64,000 nucleotides of DNA from Patescibacterium sp964487795 (GCA_964487795.1 CAZASI010000002.1:1-64000), one strand, 5' to 3'. Shown: positions 16,804 through 26,516, counted from the first letter of the stretch. Translations and numbers: made by a program. The notes: generated by a model not told the origin, from the sequence alone.

Positions 16804-16872
16804 GAGTGATAGTGTGTATAGGATACTGGAAATTATCAGTTTTGTCTAGTATTATAGGAAAAAACGTTTATC

Positions 16873-16883
16873 TGGTATATAAT
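16873..16883 (+). promoter_or_regulatory. Extended -10 of enolase gene
   Basis: TGGTATATAAT; TATAAT ends 9 nt before the ATG at 16893, predicting a leader of about 2 nt or none. Confidence 0.55.
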
Positions 16884-16892
16884 AAAATAACT

Positions 16893-18158
16893 ATGAATAT
16901 AACATCAATTATCGGCCGCGAGATATTGGATAGCCGCGGCAACCCGACTGTGTCGGCATGCGTCACCCTTGATTCAGGCATTGAAGCAAGCGCTGCTGTA
17001 CCAAGCGGTGCCTCTACAGGTCAATATGAGGCTCATGAGCTCAGAGACGGCAAAGCAGAGCGATATAATGGCTTAGGAGTCACTAAAGCCGTTAAAAACA
17101 TCAATGAGATTATAGCTAACGCTTTAGTAGGAAAGCCTGCGGATGCTCAGGCAGAGATTGATAAGATTATGATTGATTTGGACGGCACGCCGACCAAAAC
17201 CAAAATTGGAGCTAACGCGATATTGGCAGTTTCTTTGGCCTGCGCTCGAGCGGCCGCTAAAGAACATAATGTTCCGCTCTATCGCTATATCAGAGAAATT
17301 TCCGGTTTCGGACCCTTGCCTTTATTGCCGGTGCCAATGATGAATATTGTTAACGGCGGACGTCATGCCGATTGGGCAACAGATATTCAGGAATATATGG
17401 TGATGCCGATTGGCGCTGAAAATTTTTCAGAAGCGCTGCGCATGGGCACGGAAGTCTATCATGCTTTGAAAAAAATAATTGGTGACCAAGGAGAATTGGC
17501 TATGATAGGTGATGAAGGCGGTTTTGTTCCAAAGTCAGAAGATAATGAAGCACCGCTTAAACTAATTATGAAAGCGATTGAAGCGGCTGGATATAAAGCC
17601 GGCACAGATATTGTGTTAGCAATTGATGCTGCGGCAGCCGAATGGTATAAAAATGGACAGTATCATCTAAAGAAAGAAGGTGCGCGTGATGCAAGTAAGT
17701 TAAAAGATTGGTATTTAGATCTTGCTAAGCGTTATCCGTTATTTTCGATTGAAGATCCGTTTGGGGATGATGATTGGCAGAGCTTTAACGCGTTAACCGC
17801 GGAAGCGGATAAATTGCAGATTGTCGGAGATGATTTGTATGTTACAAATAAAACTCGGCTTGAGCGGGGGATTCAGGAAAAATCTTCTAACGCTATTTTA
17901 ATTAAACCAAATCAGATTGGAACTTTGACTGAAACTATTGAAACTATTAATTTAGCTCAGGCCAATCATTTTAAAGTTGTGATCTCGCACAGAAGCGGGG
18001 AGACTGAGGATTCATTTATTGCTGACTTGGCGGTGGCTTGCGGCGCAGGACAGATTAAGACAGGTGCGCCGGCGAGAGGAGAAAGAGTCGCCAAGTATAA
18101 TCGTTTACTAGAAATTGAAGCTGAAATGGGAGCAGGAGCGAAATACTATAAACTATAA
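16893..18158 (+). CDS. eno: Enolase (phosphopyruvate hydratase)
   Basis: 421 aa. Converts 2-phosphoglycerate to phosphoenolpyruvate, cytosolic, Mg2+-dependent. Start MNITSIIGREILDSRGNPTV is the family start; an in-frame extension from 16806 is rejected because it precedes the promoter. Conserved blocks: GASTGQYEAHELRDG, NIVNGGRHAD, GDEGGFVP, LAIDAAAAEW, SIEDPFGDDDW, IVGDDLYVTN, ILIKPNQIGT, SHRSGETED and GAPARGERVAKYNRLLEIE. Small variations: usual SIEDP-L/M-DEDDW reads FGDDDW and GSLSRSER reads GAPARGER, conservative for catalysis. Ends at a strong terminator. Confidence 0.96.
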   Translation: MNITSIIGREILDSRGNPTVSACVTLDSGIEASAAVPSGASTGQYEAHELRDGKAERYNGLGVTKAVKNINEIIANALVGKPADAQAEIDKIMIDLDGTPTKTKIGANAILAVSLACARAAAKEHNVPLYRYIREISGFGPLPLLPVPMMNIVNGGRHADWATDIQEYMVMPIGAENFSEALRMGTEVYHALKKIIGDQGELAMIGDEGGFVPKSEDNEAPLKLIMKAIEAAGYKAGTDIVLAIDAAAAEWYKNGQYHLKKEGARDASKLKDWYLDLAKRYPLFSIEDPFGDDDWQSFNALTAEADKLQIVGDDLYVTNKTRLERGIQEKSSNAILIKPNQIGTLTETIETINLAQANHFKVVISHRSGETEDSFIADLAVACGAGQIKTGAPARGERVAKYNRLLEIEAEMGAGAKYYKL

Positions 18159-18166
18159 GTAACACA

Positions 18167-18196
18167 AAAAACACGCGCCGTAAGGCGCGTGTTTTG
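18167..18196 (+). terminator. Rho-independent terminator of eno
   Basis: AAAACACGCGCC-GTAA-GGCGCGTGTTTT stem-loop with A and T flanks. Confidence 0.9.
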
Positions 18197-18262
18197 CTTA
18201 TTAAATATATCTTTGCTACTATATTGTTAACGTTTTTTAATTCAAAATAGGAGATCTTTAAA

Positions 18263-18598
18263 ATGATAACTCAGAATTCAAGTGCTGATGCGCTCGTACT
18301 GTGTCTGTTTCTTTCGCTCGTGGGTATTGCATTTGTTTTTATTTTACCACATATGCGAAAGCCCTATGGCGCTTTCTTCTTTTTCTTTTGGGGACTTGTG
18401 TGTGGTGCTCTCATTTCTTTATTTGCAAGATCTATTTTACACACAGAGCCATTACTAAGCGGTTGGAGATATTGGTTTATCCAAGCTTTATTATATGAAG
18501 GATATGCCATTATCCTGGCTCTCGGAATCATACTATTTGTTTTATACAAAAAGAAAAAGATTATTTTCGAAGATGAGAAAAAAGTAAACGCAAGTTAA
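18263..18598 (+). CDS. Small three-helix membrane protein
   Basis: 111 aa, not recognised. Three hydrophobic segments (about 10-30, 36-55 with a FFFFFWG run, 73-94) and a charged C-terminal tail (YKKKKIIFEDEKK), so the tail probably faces the cytosol. AGGAGAT lies 11 nt before the ATG. It stands alone between two terminators, as do other SD-led accessory genes in this window. No functional clue. Confidence 0.6.
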   Translation: MITQNSSADALVLCLFLSLVGIAFVFILPHMRKPYGAFFFFFWGLVCGALISLFARSILHTEPLLSGWRYWFIQALLYEGYAIILALGIILFVLYKKKKIIFEDEKKVNAS

Positions 18599-18607
18599 AT
18601 TGAAATA

Positions 18608-18638
18608 AAAAAAGGAAGGTCAAATGATCTTCCTTTTT
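18608..18638 (+). terminator. Rho-independent terminator
   Basis: AAAAGGAAG ... CTTCCTTTTT hairpin after the membrane-protein gene. Confidence 0.8.
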
Positions 18639-18735
18639 CAATATTAAAAATATAGCATTTCTTATTGACAAATAAATAAAAATATAGTAAGGATAACTTA
18701 ATTAAAGTACATTCCAAAAATCAAATATTATATCA

Positions 18736-19221
18736 ATGTTAATAAAACAGTTTATAGAAAATGCAGATCAGCTGCCTTTTTATGCCAAGAAACATCACAG
18801 ATATCGCGAAGTATCTATCGAAGATGGTTTCAAGGCAGGGAATTATCTTTTAGTAAACGTTTTTCTTAATAAGGATCACGGAGAAGAATACCAGGCTGCC
18901 GCCTTTACTAAAATGGATATTGTTAGAGCAATCTCCATTTTTCGCTATCTTGCTAAATCTTTATTCCCCAAGATAGACTCTAAGTTGCCATGCTATTTAG
19001 CTATGGATTATGTAGTTGAAGCCATGACTCTTATTGCAAAAGCTCACGGAGCTAGAAAAAGCAAAATTTCTGGAGAGTTTTATATATATCGTCAGGTTGT
19101 GGATGAACATATTTACATGTGGTTCGAAGATCAGGCTGTAGATCGTCATATTCTTAATTTAGTGAGATCAATGATTAGATATAAAGTTGGTTTAGCGGTA
19201 GACGATGTTATGCGTGCTTAA
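18736..19221 (+). CDS. Hypothetical cytosolic protein
   Basis: 161 aa, not recognised. Mixed alpha/beta content with aromatic and basic patches (YAKKHHRYREVSIEDG), no signal peptide, no membrane helix. A TTGACA at 18665-18670 is upstream, but the nearest -10-like box is only 12 bp away, so the promoter is unclear. It ends at a convergent terminator shared with gyrB. Confidence 0.55.
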   Translation: MLIKQFIENADQLPFYAKKHHRYREVSIEDGFKAGNYLLVNVFLNKDHGEEYQAAAFTKMDIVRAISIFRYLAKSLFPKIDSKLPCYLAMDYVVEAMTLIAKAHGARKSKISGEFYIYRQVVDEHIYMWFEDQAVDRHILNLVRSMIRYKVGLAVDDVMRA

Positions 19222-19238
19222 AAATAGTTTGTTTCAAC

Positions 19239-19271
19239 AAAAAAAGGGAAGATTATTAATCTTCCCTTTTT
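19239..19271. terminator. Bidirectional terminator
   Basis: AAAAGGGAAGATTA / TTAATCTTCCCTTTT perfect stem between converging genes; serves the 161-aa gene and gyrB. Confidence 0.9.
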
Positions 19272-19283
19272 AAGTATCTAAAA

Positions 19284-21311
19284 TTAGAAATCTAAATTCT
19301 CTACCTTCTTCGCATGAGTTTGGATAAAGTGTTTGCGGGGAGCAACATCACCACCCATTAACATTTCAAATGTTTCAGAAGTTAAAGCCGCATCTTCAAT
19401 CGTTACACGTTTTAACAAACGTGTTTTCGGATCCATGGTCGTTTCCCAAAGCTGCGACGGATTCATTTCTCCCAAACCCTTGTAGCGCTGGATATTGATA
19501 CGGGCGACAGCTTTAGTCTTTTTATCAGCTGCTTCTTCCTCAGTATCAGTCGCATCAGATCCTTCAGTGCCAACTTCCGTTTCAATAACTACTTCGCCAC
19601 CCTTAGTCATTTCAGCAAGAATTTTATTCTTTTCTTCATCAGAATACGCATAACGAGAGCTCGTACCTTTTTTAATTTGGTACAAAGGCGGTTGAGCAAT
19701 ATAGACGTAACCGTCGGCTACTAACTGATTAAAGTGACGGAAAAATAAGGTAAGCAAAAGCGTACGAATGTGCGCTCCGTCAACGTCAGCATCTGTCATG
19801 ATAATAATTCGGTGATAACGAAGTCTTGATACGTCAAATTGATCATCAATATTAGTGCCCAAAGCAATAACAAGATTTTTAATTTCATTATTGGCAAGCA
19901 TCTTATCAAGACGAGCACGTTCAACGTTTAAAATTTTACCGCGCAGCGGTAGAATTGCTTGAAAGCCACGGTCGCGACCTTGTTTGGCTGAGCCTCCGGC
20001 TGAATCTCCCTCAACTATATATAATTCTGATTCTTCAGGTTTTCTGCTTGAACAATCTGCTAATTTACCCGGCAAAGTCATTCCTTCCAAAGCACCTTTG
20101 CGTAAAATCGTAGCGCGAGCCGTACGAGCAGCGAGACGAGCCTGTGCTGTTAAGAAACATTTAGCGACAATCGCTTCAGCTTCGCGAGGGTGTTCCTCGA
20201 GATACATAGTGAAGGCATCGCCCATAACTTGTTCAACAGCAGTTTTCATTTCGGCGTTCCCCAACTTATCCTTAGTTTGACCTTCAAACTGCGGATCACC
20301 CAATTTAACGCTGATAATCGCAGTTAAACCTTCGCGCACGTCTTCACCCGTCAAGTTCTCATCCTTTTCTTTAATTAAGTTTTTGGCGCGAGCATAGGTA
20401 TTTAAAGTTCTGGTTAATGCGGTTCTAAAACCGACTAAGTGAGTTCCTCCGCCCGGGTTGATAATATTGTTAGCAAAAGCCAAGACATTTTCGTTATATC
20501 CGTCATTATATTGAAGAGCGACTTCAACGCGTCCTTCTTTTACTTCGCGATCAACATAAAAAATAGTTTCATTTTTAACAGAGTTATGTCGATGAAGCGC
20601 ATCAACATAGGTTTTAATACCGCCTTCAAAGTGAAAGGTGAAATCTTTTGGTGAATGATTATCGCGTCGGTCACGAACTTCAATGGTGACACCTTTATTC
20701 AAATAAGCTTGTTGGCGCAGGCGATCTAAAATCTTGCCCCAGTTATATTCAAGTTCTTCAAAAATAGTGGCATCGGCCTTAAAGGTCATGATAGTACCAG
20801 TTTTCTTTGTTGTACCAACGGCCGCTACTTTCTTTTTTGGCTTTCCAATATTGTATTCTTGGAGCCAAATTTTGCCGTCTTTGTGAACCTCGGCTTTCAT
20901 GTACGAACTCAAAGCGTTAACAACGCTGGCTCCGACTCCGTGCAAACCTCCAGAAACCTTATAGCCGCCGCCGCCGAATTTTCCTCCGGCATGGAGCGTT
21001 GTCATAATCGTTTCTAAAGCTGAGACTTTGGTAGTTTTATGAATATCAACTGGAATACCGCGTCCGTTATCACCAACTGAAACCATTCCATCAGGCAATA
21101 AATCAACGGTAATAAGATTGGCGAAACCGGCCATGGCTTCGTCAATCGAGTTGTCGACAATTTCCCAGATCAAGTGATGTAAACCAGCCGCAGAAGTTGA
21201 GCCAATATACATACCCGGTCGCTTGCGTACCGGGTCAAGTCCTTCAAGGACGGTGATTGATTCAGCGTTATAGTCGCTTTTTTGAGTCTGTTTTTTTAGT
21301 TCTTTTGGCAT
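19284..21311 (-). CDS. gyrB: DNA gyrase subunit B
   Basis: 675 aa. ATPase subunit of gyrase, introduces negative supercoils with GyrA (not in the window). GHKL ATPase domain: GLDPVRKRPGMYIGS, VDNSIDEAMAG, VGDNGRGIPVD, GLHGVGASVVNAL. Toprim domain: EGDSAGGSAKQGRDR, DADVDGAHI. C-terminal QRYKGLGEMNPSQLWETTMD. A short acidic insert (EVGTEGSDATDTEEEAADKK) sits between Toprim and the tail. The ATG at 21311 is preferred over 21347 because the promoter at 21338-21366 would start transcription at about 21331. Confidence 0.95.
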   Translation of the reverse strand: MPKELKKQTQKSDYNAESITVLEGLDPVRKRPGMYIGSTSAAGLHHLIWEIVDNSIDEAMAGFANLITVDLLPDGMVSVGDNGRGIPVDIHKTTKVSALETIMTTLHAGGKFGGGGYKVSGGLHGVGASVVNALSSYMKAEVHKDGKIWLQEYNIGKPKKKVAAVGTTKKTGTIMTFKADATIFEELEYNWGKILDRLRQQAYLNKGVTIEVRDRRDNHSPKDFTFHFEGGIKTYVDALHRHNSVKNETIFYVDREVKEGRVEVALQYNDGYNENVLAFANNIINPGGGTHLVGFRTALTRTLNTYARAKNLIKEKDENLTGEDVREGLTAIISVKLGDPQFEGQTKDKLGNAEMKTAVEQVMGDAFTMYLEEHPREAEAIVAKCFLTAQARLAARTARATILRKGALEGMTLPGKLADCSSRKPEESELYIVEGDSAGGSAKQGRDRGFQAILPLRGKILNVERARLDKMLANNEIKNLVIALGTNIDDQFDVSRLRYHRIIIMTDADVDGAHIRTLLLTLFFRHFNQLVADGYVYIAQPPLYQIKKGTSSRYAYSDEEKNKILAEMTKGGEVVIETEVGTEGSDATDTEEEAADKKTKAVARINIQRYKGLGEMNPSQLWETTMDPKTRLLKRVTIEDAALTSETFEMLMGGDVAPRKHFIQTHAKKVENLDF

Positions 21312-21337
21312 AATAAACTCTGTATTTAGGTTCTTTA

Positions 21338-21366
21338 AATATATCAAAATAAGTGGCTTATTGCAA
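21338..21366 (-). promoter_or_regulatory. gyrB promoter
   Basis: Minus strand TTGCAA, 17-bp spacer, TATATT. Leader about 20 nt to the ATG at 21311. Confidence 0.6.
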
Positions 21367-21397
21367 GTAAAAATTGTTTATCAAAATTGTATAATTA

Positions 21398-21406
21398 TGG
21401 TATAAT
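21398..21406 (+). promoter_or_regulatory. Extended -10 of the DUF3160 gene (leaderless)
   Basis: TGGTATAAT ends 6 nt before the ATG at 21413; transcription would begin at the start codon. Confidence 0.65.
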
Positions 21407-21412
21407 TTGGAC

Positions 21413-23746
21413 ATGTTTATAGATCAAAAAGCGCCCAGCCCGGCGCCAACAATCAATCAAATACCCGAGAGGCCCAAGGTGTTAATTGGACGGAAGGAAA
21501 TGATTATTATTTCCGTCATTGCGGGAGTCATTGTTGTTGCGGCCGGAGGATGGTGGTGGTGGAGCAATATGAACAAAACTGCGCCCGAACCGATTGTGCA
21601 AGAAGAACCAAAAGATAATACCGGTTTACCGAGCACCCTAAACCCTGTTGACAATGAAGAACAACCTAACGAACCAAATTCGAATATCAAAGGAGAAAAT
21701 GTTACTTTTGGAGCATTTTATAAATCCGAAACCAAGGAATTGGATATTAAGATTCCCGGCGTCGCCCTGCCTTTGAATATCAAGAGCCAGGTTTCAAACT
21801 ATTACGATACGGCGCGAAAAATTAATATTGATCCGATTATCGGCAACTTGAATCAAGACGGCTTTGCTACGCTTGATTCTCCCTTTACAAAATCCAACAA
21901 TGATTTTTTTGGAACCTACGCTGAATTAAAGCAACGTTCTATCCCAATTGTAGTATCCAGTGATTTTTTGGTGTATTACTATCAGAATTCTCTCAAACAA
22001 ATCTATAAAGAGATTGAAACATCATATTTTTATGAAAGCTTGTGGCGTATCAATAAGAGCATGTATGATCGCGCCAATGGTCGCTATCAAGATCGTCGGT
22101 CAAAACTCGGTGTCAGTTCCGACCCGCTTTTGGAAGCTGAACGTTTGGAAGCAGCTTATTTTGCCGTTGGCTTAATGTTATTAAAGCCTCAAGCTGAACA
22201 GATTAATGCCACGGAAGATTTGAACAATAATAAAAAATTTAAACCAAGTGAAGCGAGCCGTTATGATTTCAGTTTGCCGAGCTATTTAAGTGAAGACGTT
22301 TCCAAAGAGGTTACGTTAATCCGTGAAGCGCGCGCACAAGCAAAATCTCCGGCACTCTTGTATAACCGTGATTATAAAGAATTCAAATTGCCAGCAGAAT
22401 ATACTGAAACTGCCAAGCTAAGTAATTTCTTTATTGCCAGTCGCTGGAATTCTTCACTGTTCCCGCTCTATTTCAAAGAAGCCAATTGTGCCAATTGTTT
22501 ACTCGATAGAGAAGATTGGATTATCAACCAAACAGCTGCTCATCTTGTGGCGAGTGATTTATCCGCAGATCAATCATTAAAGAACGAGTGGGCGAAGATT
22601 TATAAAGTCATTTCGTATTTTTCAGGATTGCGCAGCGAATTAACTTATCTACATTTTGAAACAATTCGCAAAGAAATATATAAAGAAGCATCCATCGAAG
22701 AAGTTTTTGGAACTGACAGTTTTGAGCGCTTAATTAAAATGCGCGATGAGTTGGCGAAATTAAACTTTAACGAAGCGGAAGGCGGTTATCCCCGTAATGA
22801 TTCGACTAAACCATACTTAGGTATGCGTCTTTTACAAAGTTCATATTGGCCGAATCGCTCATTTTACGATCAGCTGACATTCGCTAAAGTGGGCAATCAC
22901 AAGCAACCGACGATTAATAATTCTCGTACATCATATTTAAGTTCCTGCGATGATCGCGGTAAGCTTTTTCGTTGTCGCGGTATTGGCTTTGATGTATTAC
23001 GACCGATTCTAAATAGCATCCCTAAGAGTAAGTTCTTGTCAGATAATGCTAACTATGAAAATTACGTCACGCAAAGTGATATCTTAAAGACTGAATTGAA
23101 GAAGTTTGATGCTGTTTCTTGGCATGCTAATAATTTTTGGTCAACTTTAAATGTCGGCGCCGCTTATATTAATACAGTTGTGCCTGCTCTACCTTACATG
23201 TCTTCCGAGCGTTGGTTGGAGCGAAAAATATCTACGAGTTTGGCTATGTTGGCGAATTTAAGTCTTTCGGCCGATGCCTGGACACTGCCGCGCGACAAGA
23301 AAAGTTCGGGCCTTGAAGTTACGGAGCTTGATGGTTCATTTAATTATATCGAGCCGGATTTGGCATTGAGCGATGAACTTGTGGCTAATACTAAAATGTT
23401 GTTTGAGACACTCATTGGCATAGAAGTTGTTAAGGATAACGATCTTCGTTTTAATGATTTAATTGGTAAATTGAGTATGAGTAGGGATATTATTCGTAAA
23501 GAATTGCAAAACCAGGAAATTAGTTCGGACGAATATCAATTTATCAGTGATTTTACCGGACAATTTTCAATCGCGGCGCTTGGCTCAAAAACCAACACTA
23601 TTACATTTAACGATCCGGCGACGGGCAAGCAATATAGCTTGAAGCAGAACAGTATGCCCTTAAAACTTATTTTTATTATTTATAATAAAGCGGGCAAGCG
23701 GGTTATTGCCGCTGGTCCAATTTTCAGCTATAAAGAACAACAATAA
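21413..23746 (+). CDS. DUF3160 domain protein, membrane-anchored
   Basis: 777 aa from the ATG at 21413 (a TTG two codons upstream lies in the promoter). A basic N-terminus is followed by one membrane helix (~25-43, ending GWWWWSNM), then a Pro/Glu/Asn-rich linker and a large extracytoplasmic domain. PFTKSNNDFFGTYAEL, IPIVVSSDFLVYYY and the helical repeats that follow match the DUF3160 family as I know it, common in CPR and archaea; function unknown. Two Cys in ANCANCLLD could bind metal or form a disulfide. Followed 4 bp later by another single-helix membrane protein, probably co-transcribed. Confidence 0.75.
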   Translation: MFIDQKAPSPAPTINQIPERPKVLIGRKEMIIISVIAGVIVVAAGGWWWWSNMNKTAPEPIVQEEPKDNTGLPSTLNPVDNEEQPNEPNSNIKGENVTFGAFYKSETKELDIKIPGVALPLNIKSQVSNYYDTARKINIDPIIGNLNQDGFATLDSPFTKSNNDFFGTYAELKQRSIPIVVSSDFLVYYYQNSLKQIYKEIETSYFYESLWRINKSMYDRANGRYQDRRSKLGVSSDPLLEAERLEAAYFAVGLMLLKPQAEQINATEDLNNNKKFKPSEASRYDFSLPSYLSEDVSKEVTLIREARAQAKSPALLYNRDYKEFKLPAEYTETAKLSNFFIASRWNSSLFPLYFKEANCANCLLDREDWIINQTAAHLVASDLSADQSLKNEWAKIYKVISYFSGLRSELTYLHFETIRKEIYKEASIEEVFGTDSFERLIKMRDELAKLNFNEAEGGYPRNDSTKPYLGMRLLQSSYWPNRSFYDQLTFAKVGNHKQPTINNSRTSYLSSCDDRGKLFRCRGIGFDVLRPILNSIPKSKFLSDNANYENYVTQSDILKTELKKFDAVSWHANNFWSTLNVGAAYINTVVPALPYMSSERWLERKISTSLAMLANLSLSADAWTLPRDKKSSGLEVTELDGSFNYIEPDLALSDELVANTKMLFETLIGIEVVKDNDLRFNDLIGKLSMSRDIIRKELQNQEISSDEYQFISDFTGQFSIAALGSKTNTITFNDPATGKQYSLKQNSMPLKLIFIIYNKAGKRVIAAGPIFSYKEQQ

Positions 23747-23750
23747 GCAT

Positions 23751-24659
23751 ATGCCTCAACCAAATCCGCAACTTGATGAACGCGTAAAGCATTTTCGCGA
23801 CACTGAAGGCTTGTCAACACGGCAGCTTGATTTTGGTTTATGGTACCTGCGAAACCGGAAGAAATTTTTCTTCATGCTCGTCTTCCTTTTATTGCTAATC
23901 GCCGGAGGTACTATCGGTTATTCTTTGTATCAATTTTCATCGTATTTATTTGTTGGTATTAAACAGGATCAACAGACCTATCTTGATCTTACTTCGGCTA
24001 CCAGTCTTGTCACCAATAAAACCAATAGTGGTAATAATATCAGTTATTCCGAGGTGCGCATGATGCAATCGCAAAATAATAAGTATGATTTTGTCGTTGC
24101 GGTTACAAATGCCAATCCCATGTTACTTGTTAAAATTAAGTACGCCTTTGAGTTGAATGGGCAGAAATTTGCTGCGGCTGAAGATTTTGTTTTGCCACAA
24201 GACACTAAATATCTCATGGCACTTCATCAAGACGTAGCGGGAGCTTCCAATGTGAATTTGATTATTGAAAGCACTAATTTTATACGTGTTGATCGACATA
24301 AGGTTGCTGATTGGAACCAGTACCGTTTGGAGCGTATGAATTTCGTTATAGAAGATGCTAAGTTTATTGCCGGAGCGGAAAGTGGTTTGTCGGAAAAAAT
24401 CAATGTCGGACAACTTGATTTTAAGATTACTAATAACAGCGCGTATGGATATACTAAAGTCCCATTGTCTATTATCCTGAAAAGCAACGGATCAATCGTC
24501 GCCGTCAACCGTTATTGGCTTGATAATTTCCGCAGCGGGGAGATGCGAGCGGCGCAAATTAGTTGGCCGGGTAAGTTACCGGTTGTCAACGAAGTAGAAA
24601 TTATCCCTGACATCAATATTCTTGATGATTCTGTGTATTTGAAATACTCAACCTTATAG
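23751..24659 (+). CDS. Single-pass membrane protein, extracytoplasmic domain, unknown function
   Basis: 302 aa; ATG at 23751 is 4 bp after the DUF3160 stop, and an earlier in-frame start inside that gene is rejected. The N-terminus (~1-40) is cytosolic and charged, then one membrane helix (~41-65, FFFMLVFLLLLIAGGTIGY), then a ~235-residue beta-rich domain with several Asn-rich turns. The domain repeats a strand pattern (KYAFELNGQKF, VPLSIILKSNGS) that suggests two Ig-like folds. Operon position next to DUF3160 and the SEDS gene hints at an envelope role. Not recognised beyond that. Confidence 0.65.
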   Translation: MPQPNPQLDERVKHFRDTEGLSTRQLDFGLWYLRNRKKFFFMLVFLLLLIAGGTIGYSLYQFSSYLFVGIKQDQQTYLDLTSATSLVTNKTNSGNNISYSEVRMMQSQNNKYDFVVAVTNANPMLLVKIKYAFELNGQKFAAAEDFVLPQDTKYLMALHQDVAGASNVNLIIESTNFIRVDRHKVADWNQYRLERMNFVIEDAKFIAGAESGLSEKINVGQLDFKITNNSAYGYTKVPLSIILKSNGSIVAVNRYWLDNFRSGEMRAAQISWPGKLPVVNEVEIIPDINILDDSVYLKYSTL

Positions 24660-24671
24660 AAAGGATTTTGC

Positions 24672-25769
24672 ATGAAACGATTTCTCTTATTTTTAAAACA
24701 CATTGACTGGCTCATTGCGCTGCCAGTCATTGTTTTAGTGGCCTTTAGCTTGGCTGAGCTTTATAGTATCAGTTTGGGCCAAGGGGGAGCGAGCTGGGAA
24801 TTTTTTAAGAAGCAATTGGTCTTTGCTGTTATCGGGTTGGTTATATTTTTCGTCTTGGCGCTCATGGATTTTCATCACCTGTATAGTTATTCGCATTATT
24901 TGTATATTATTGCGGGACTTTCATTAATTGCAGTATTGGTATTTGGACAAACAATCAACGGTACCCGCGGCTGGTTTGGATTTTTTGGTCTTGGTTTACA
25001 ACCGGTTGAGTTGGTAAAGCTGGTTCTCATTGTGTGGTTGGCGCGATATTTTTCCAAGGGTTCTATGGCGGCACGGCCGCTCAAGCACTTGTTGATCTCA
25101 GGAGCCTTTACCGGAGTTTTAATTTTATTGATTATGTTACAGCCGGATCTTGGTTCAGCGGCTCTCCTTTTTGCTATTTGGATTATTTTACTGGTTGCCA
25201 ATAATGTTCCTCGAAAATATCTTATTACTATTTTTGCGGGGTTCTTCGTTTTATTTTTATTGGCCTGGCAATTTACTTTTAAGGACTATCAGCGCGAGAG
25301 AGTTTTGACATATTTTAAACCATCAGCTTCATCAACCAATTATAACGTCAAGCAAGCTATTATCGCGGTGGGCGCCGGAGGAATGTTCGGCCGGGGACTG
25401 GGCTTTGGTTCGCAGTCACAGTTGAAGTTTTTGCCTGAAGCAAATACCGACTTTATGTTCGCAGTTATTGCTGAAGAATTGGGCTTGATTGGTGTCATTG
25501 TGGTAATCGGTTGCTTTGGATTATTACTCTTTCGTTTTACTTCAAGTCTCTCCCGAGGCCGCAATTATTTTGGCTCTTTGATCATCGTTGGAGGGGCGGG
25601 CTTGATTTTTATTGAAATGTTTATTAATATTGGTATGAATATGGGAATTTTGCCGGTTATCGGCATTCCGTTGCCGTTTGTCAGTTATGGCGGCAGCTCC
25701 CTTATCGCCCATTTGGCCCTAGTTGGCGTTATGCACAGCATTACACGCCGTACCGTGGCTAAACGTTAA
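24672..25769 (+). CDS. rodA: SEDS-family peptidoglycan glycosyltransferase (RodA/FtsW)
   Basis: 365 aa, about ten membrane helices. Polymerises lipid II into glycan strands with a cognate class B PBP (not seen here). Conserved features: FGLGLQPVELVKLVLIVWLA in the first half, QPDLGSAALL, the loop ending GLGFGSQSQLKFLPEANTDFMFAVIAEELG (given in parts: SQSQLKFLPEA, TDFMFAVIAEELG), and PVIGIPLPFVSYGGSSL at the C-terminal end. The short N-terminus fits RodA better than FtsW, but no mreB or divIVA-type neighbour decides it. An AAAGGA site precedes the ATG. SEDS call is firm, the RodA name less so. Confidence 0.88.
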   Translation: MKRFLLFLKHIDWLIALPVIVLVAFSLAELYSISLGQGGASWEFFKKQLVFAVIGLVIFFVLALMDFHHLYSYSHYLYIIAGLSLIAVLVFGQTINGTRGWFGFFGLGLQPVELVKLVLIVWLARYFSKGSMAARPLKHLLISGAFTGVLILLIMLQPDLGSAALLFAIWIILLVANNVPRKYLITIFAGFFVLFLLAWQFTFKDYQRERVLTYFKPSASSTNYNVKQAIIAVGAGGMFGRGLGFGSQSQLKFLPEANTDFMFAVIAEELGLIGVIVVIGCFGLLLFRFTSSLSRGRNYFGSLIIVGGAGLIFIEMFINIGMNMGILPVIGIPLPFVSYGGSSLIAHLALVGVMHSITRRTVAKR

Positions 25770-25786
25770 GAATTAACACTATTACT

Positions 25787-26446
25787 ATGTCTGAAGCAAT
25801 GGAATTGGCAGCTGTTCTACGTACAGGAAGGGTCGCCGATATTAAAGAAACTATACCAGCCGTTATCTACGGGTCAGGAGTTGAGAACACTTCTTTGGCT
25901 GTTAAGCGTGCTGAATTTGAGCGTGTTTTTGCTAAGAGCGGAGAATCTGGACTTGTTTCCTTGAAACTTGATGACGGGCGCGATATGCCGGTTATTATTA
26001 AGGACATTCAGTTTGACGCTGTAAAGCATCGTGCTATTCACGTTGATTTTTTTAAGGTTAACATGAACGAAAAAGTTGTTGCTGAAACCAGCTTGAACTT
26101 TATCGGAGAAGCTCCGGCAGTTAAAGCTCATGGTGGAATTGTCGTTGAACATCTTGATCATATTCAGGTTGAATGTTTGCCGGCTGATTTGGTACAGAAA
26201 ATTGATGTTGATGTTTCGAGTTTGACCGAATTAGGTGACTCACTCTATATCAAGGACATTAAACTTCCTAAGGGTATTGAAGTGAAGAATGAAGCTGAAG
26301 AAATCGTTGTTCACGTTGTTGAACCGAAGAAGCATGTTGAAGAAGAAGTTGTCGTAGCCCCGGCTGCTGACGCCGCTGCTCCTGCCGCTGATGCGAAGGA
26401 AGGTGACGCGAAGGAAGGCGAAGAGAAGAAAGAAGAAAAGAAATAA
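25787..26446 (+). CDS. rplY: 50S ribosomal protein L25 (CTC/TL5 type)
   Basis: 219 aa. Binds 5S rRNA. The N-terminal L25 domain (~1-90: GRVADIKETIPAVIYG, AVKRAEFERVF, IIKDIQFDAVKHRAIHVDFF) is followed by the TL5/CTC beta domain (~95-185: VKAHGGIVVEHLDHIQVECL). The tail beyond ~190 is Ala/Glu/Lys-rich and probably disordered. Starts 18 bp after the SEDS gene, no SD visible, and ends at a terminator. CPR genomes often keep L25 although it is dispensable elsewhere. Confidence 0.93.
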   Translation: MSEAMELAAVLRTGRVADIKETIPAVIYGSGVENTSLAVKRAEFERVFAKSGESGLVSLKLDDGRDMPVIIKDIQFDAVKHRAIHVDFFKVNMNEKVVAETSLNFIGEAPAVKAHGGIVVEHLDHIQVECLPADLVQKIDVDVSSLTELGDSLYIKDIKLPKGIEVKNEAEEIVVHVVEPKKHVEEEVVVAPAADAAAPAADAKEGDAKEGEEKKEEKK

Positions 26447-26467
26447 TTCTTTAGTACTAAATAAAAA

Positions 26468-26492
26468 ACTCCTCCACTCGGGGGAGTTTTTT
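26468..26492 (+). terminator. Rho-independent terminator of rplY
   Basis: ACTCC(T)CC-ACTC-GGGGGAGT followed by TTTTTT. Confidence 0.85.
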
Positions 26493-26516
26493 ATTTTTTG
26501 TGTGTCATCTTTTCTC

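Noticed and set aside
16806..16892. N-terminal extension of enolase
   Set aside because: It includes the promoter region and adds residues absent from the family; the ATG at 16893 gives the standard start.
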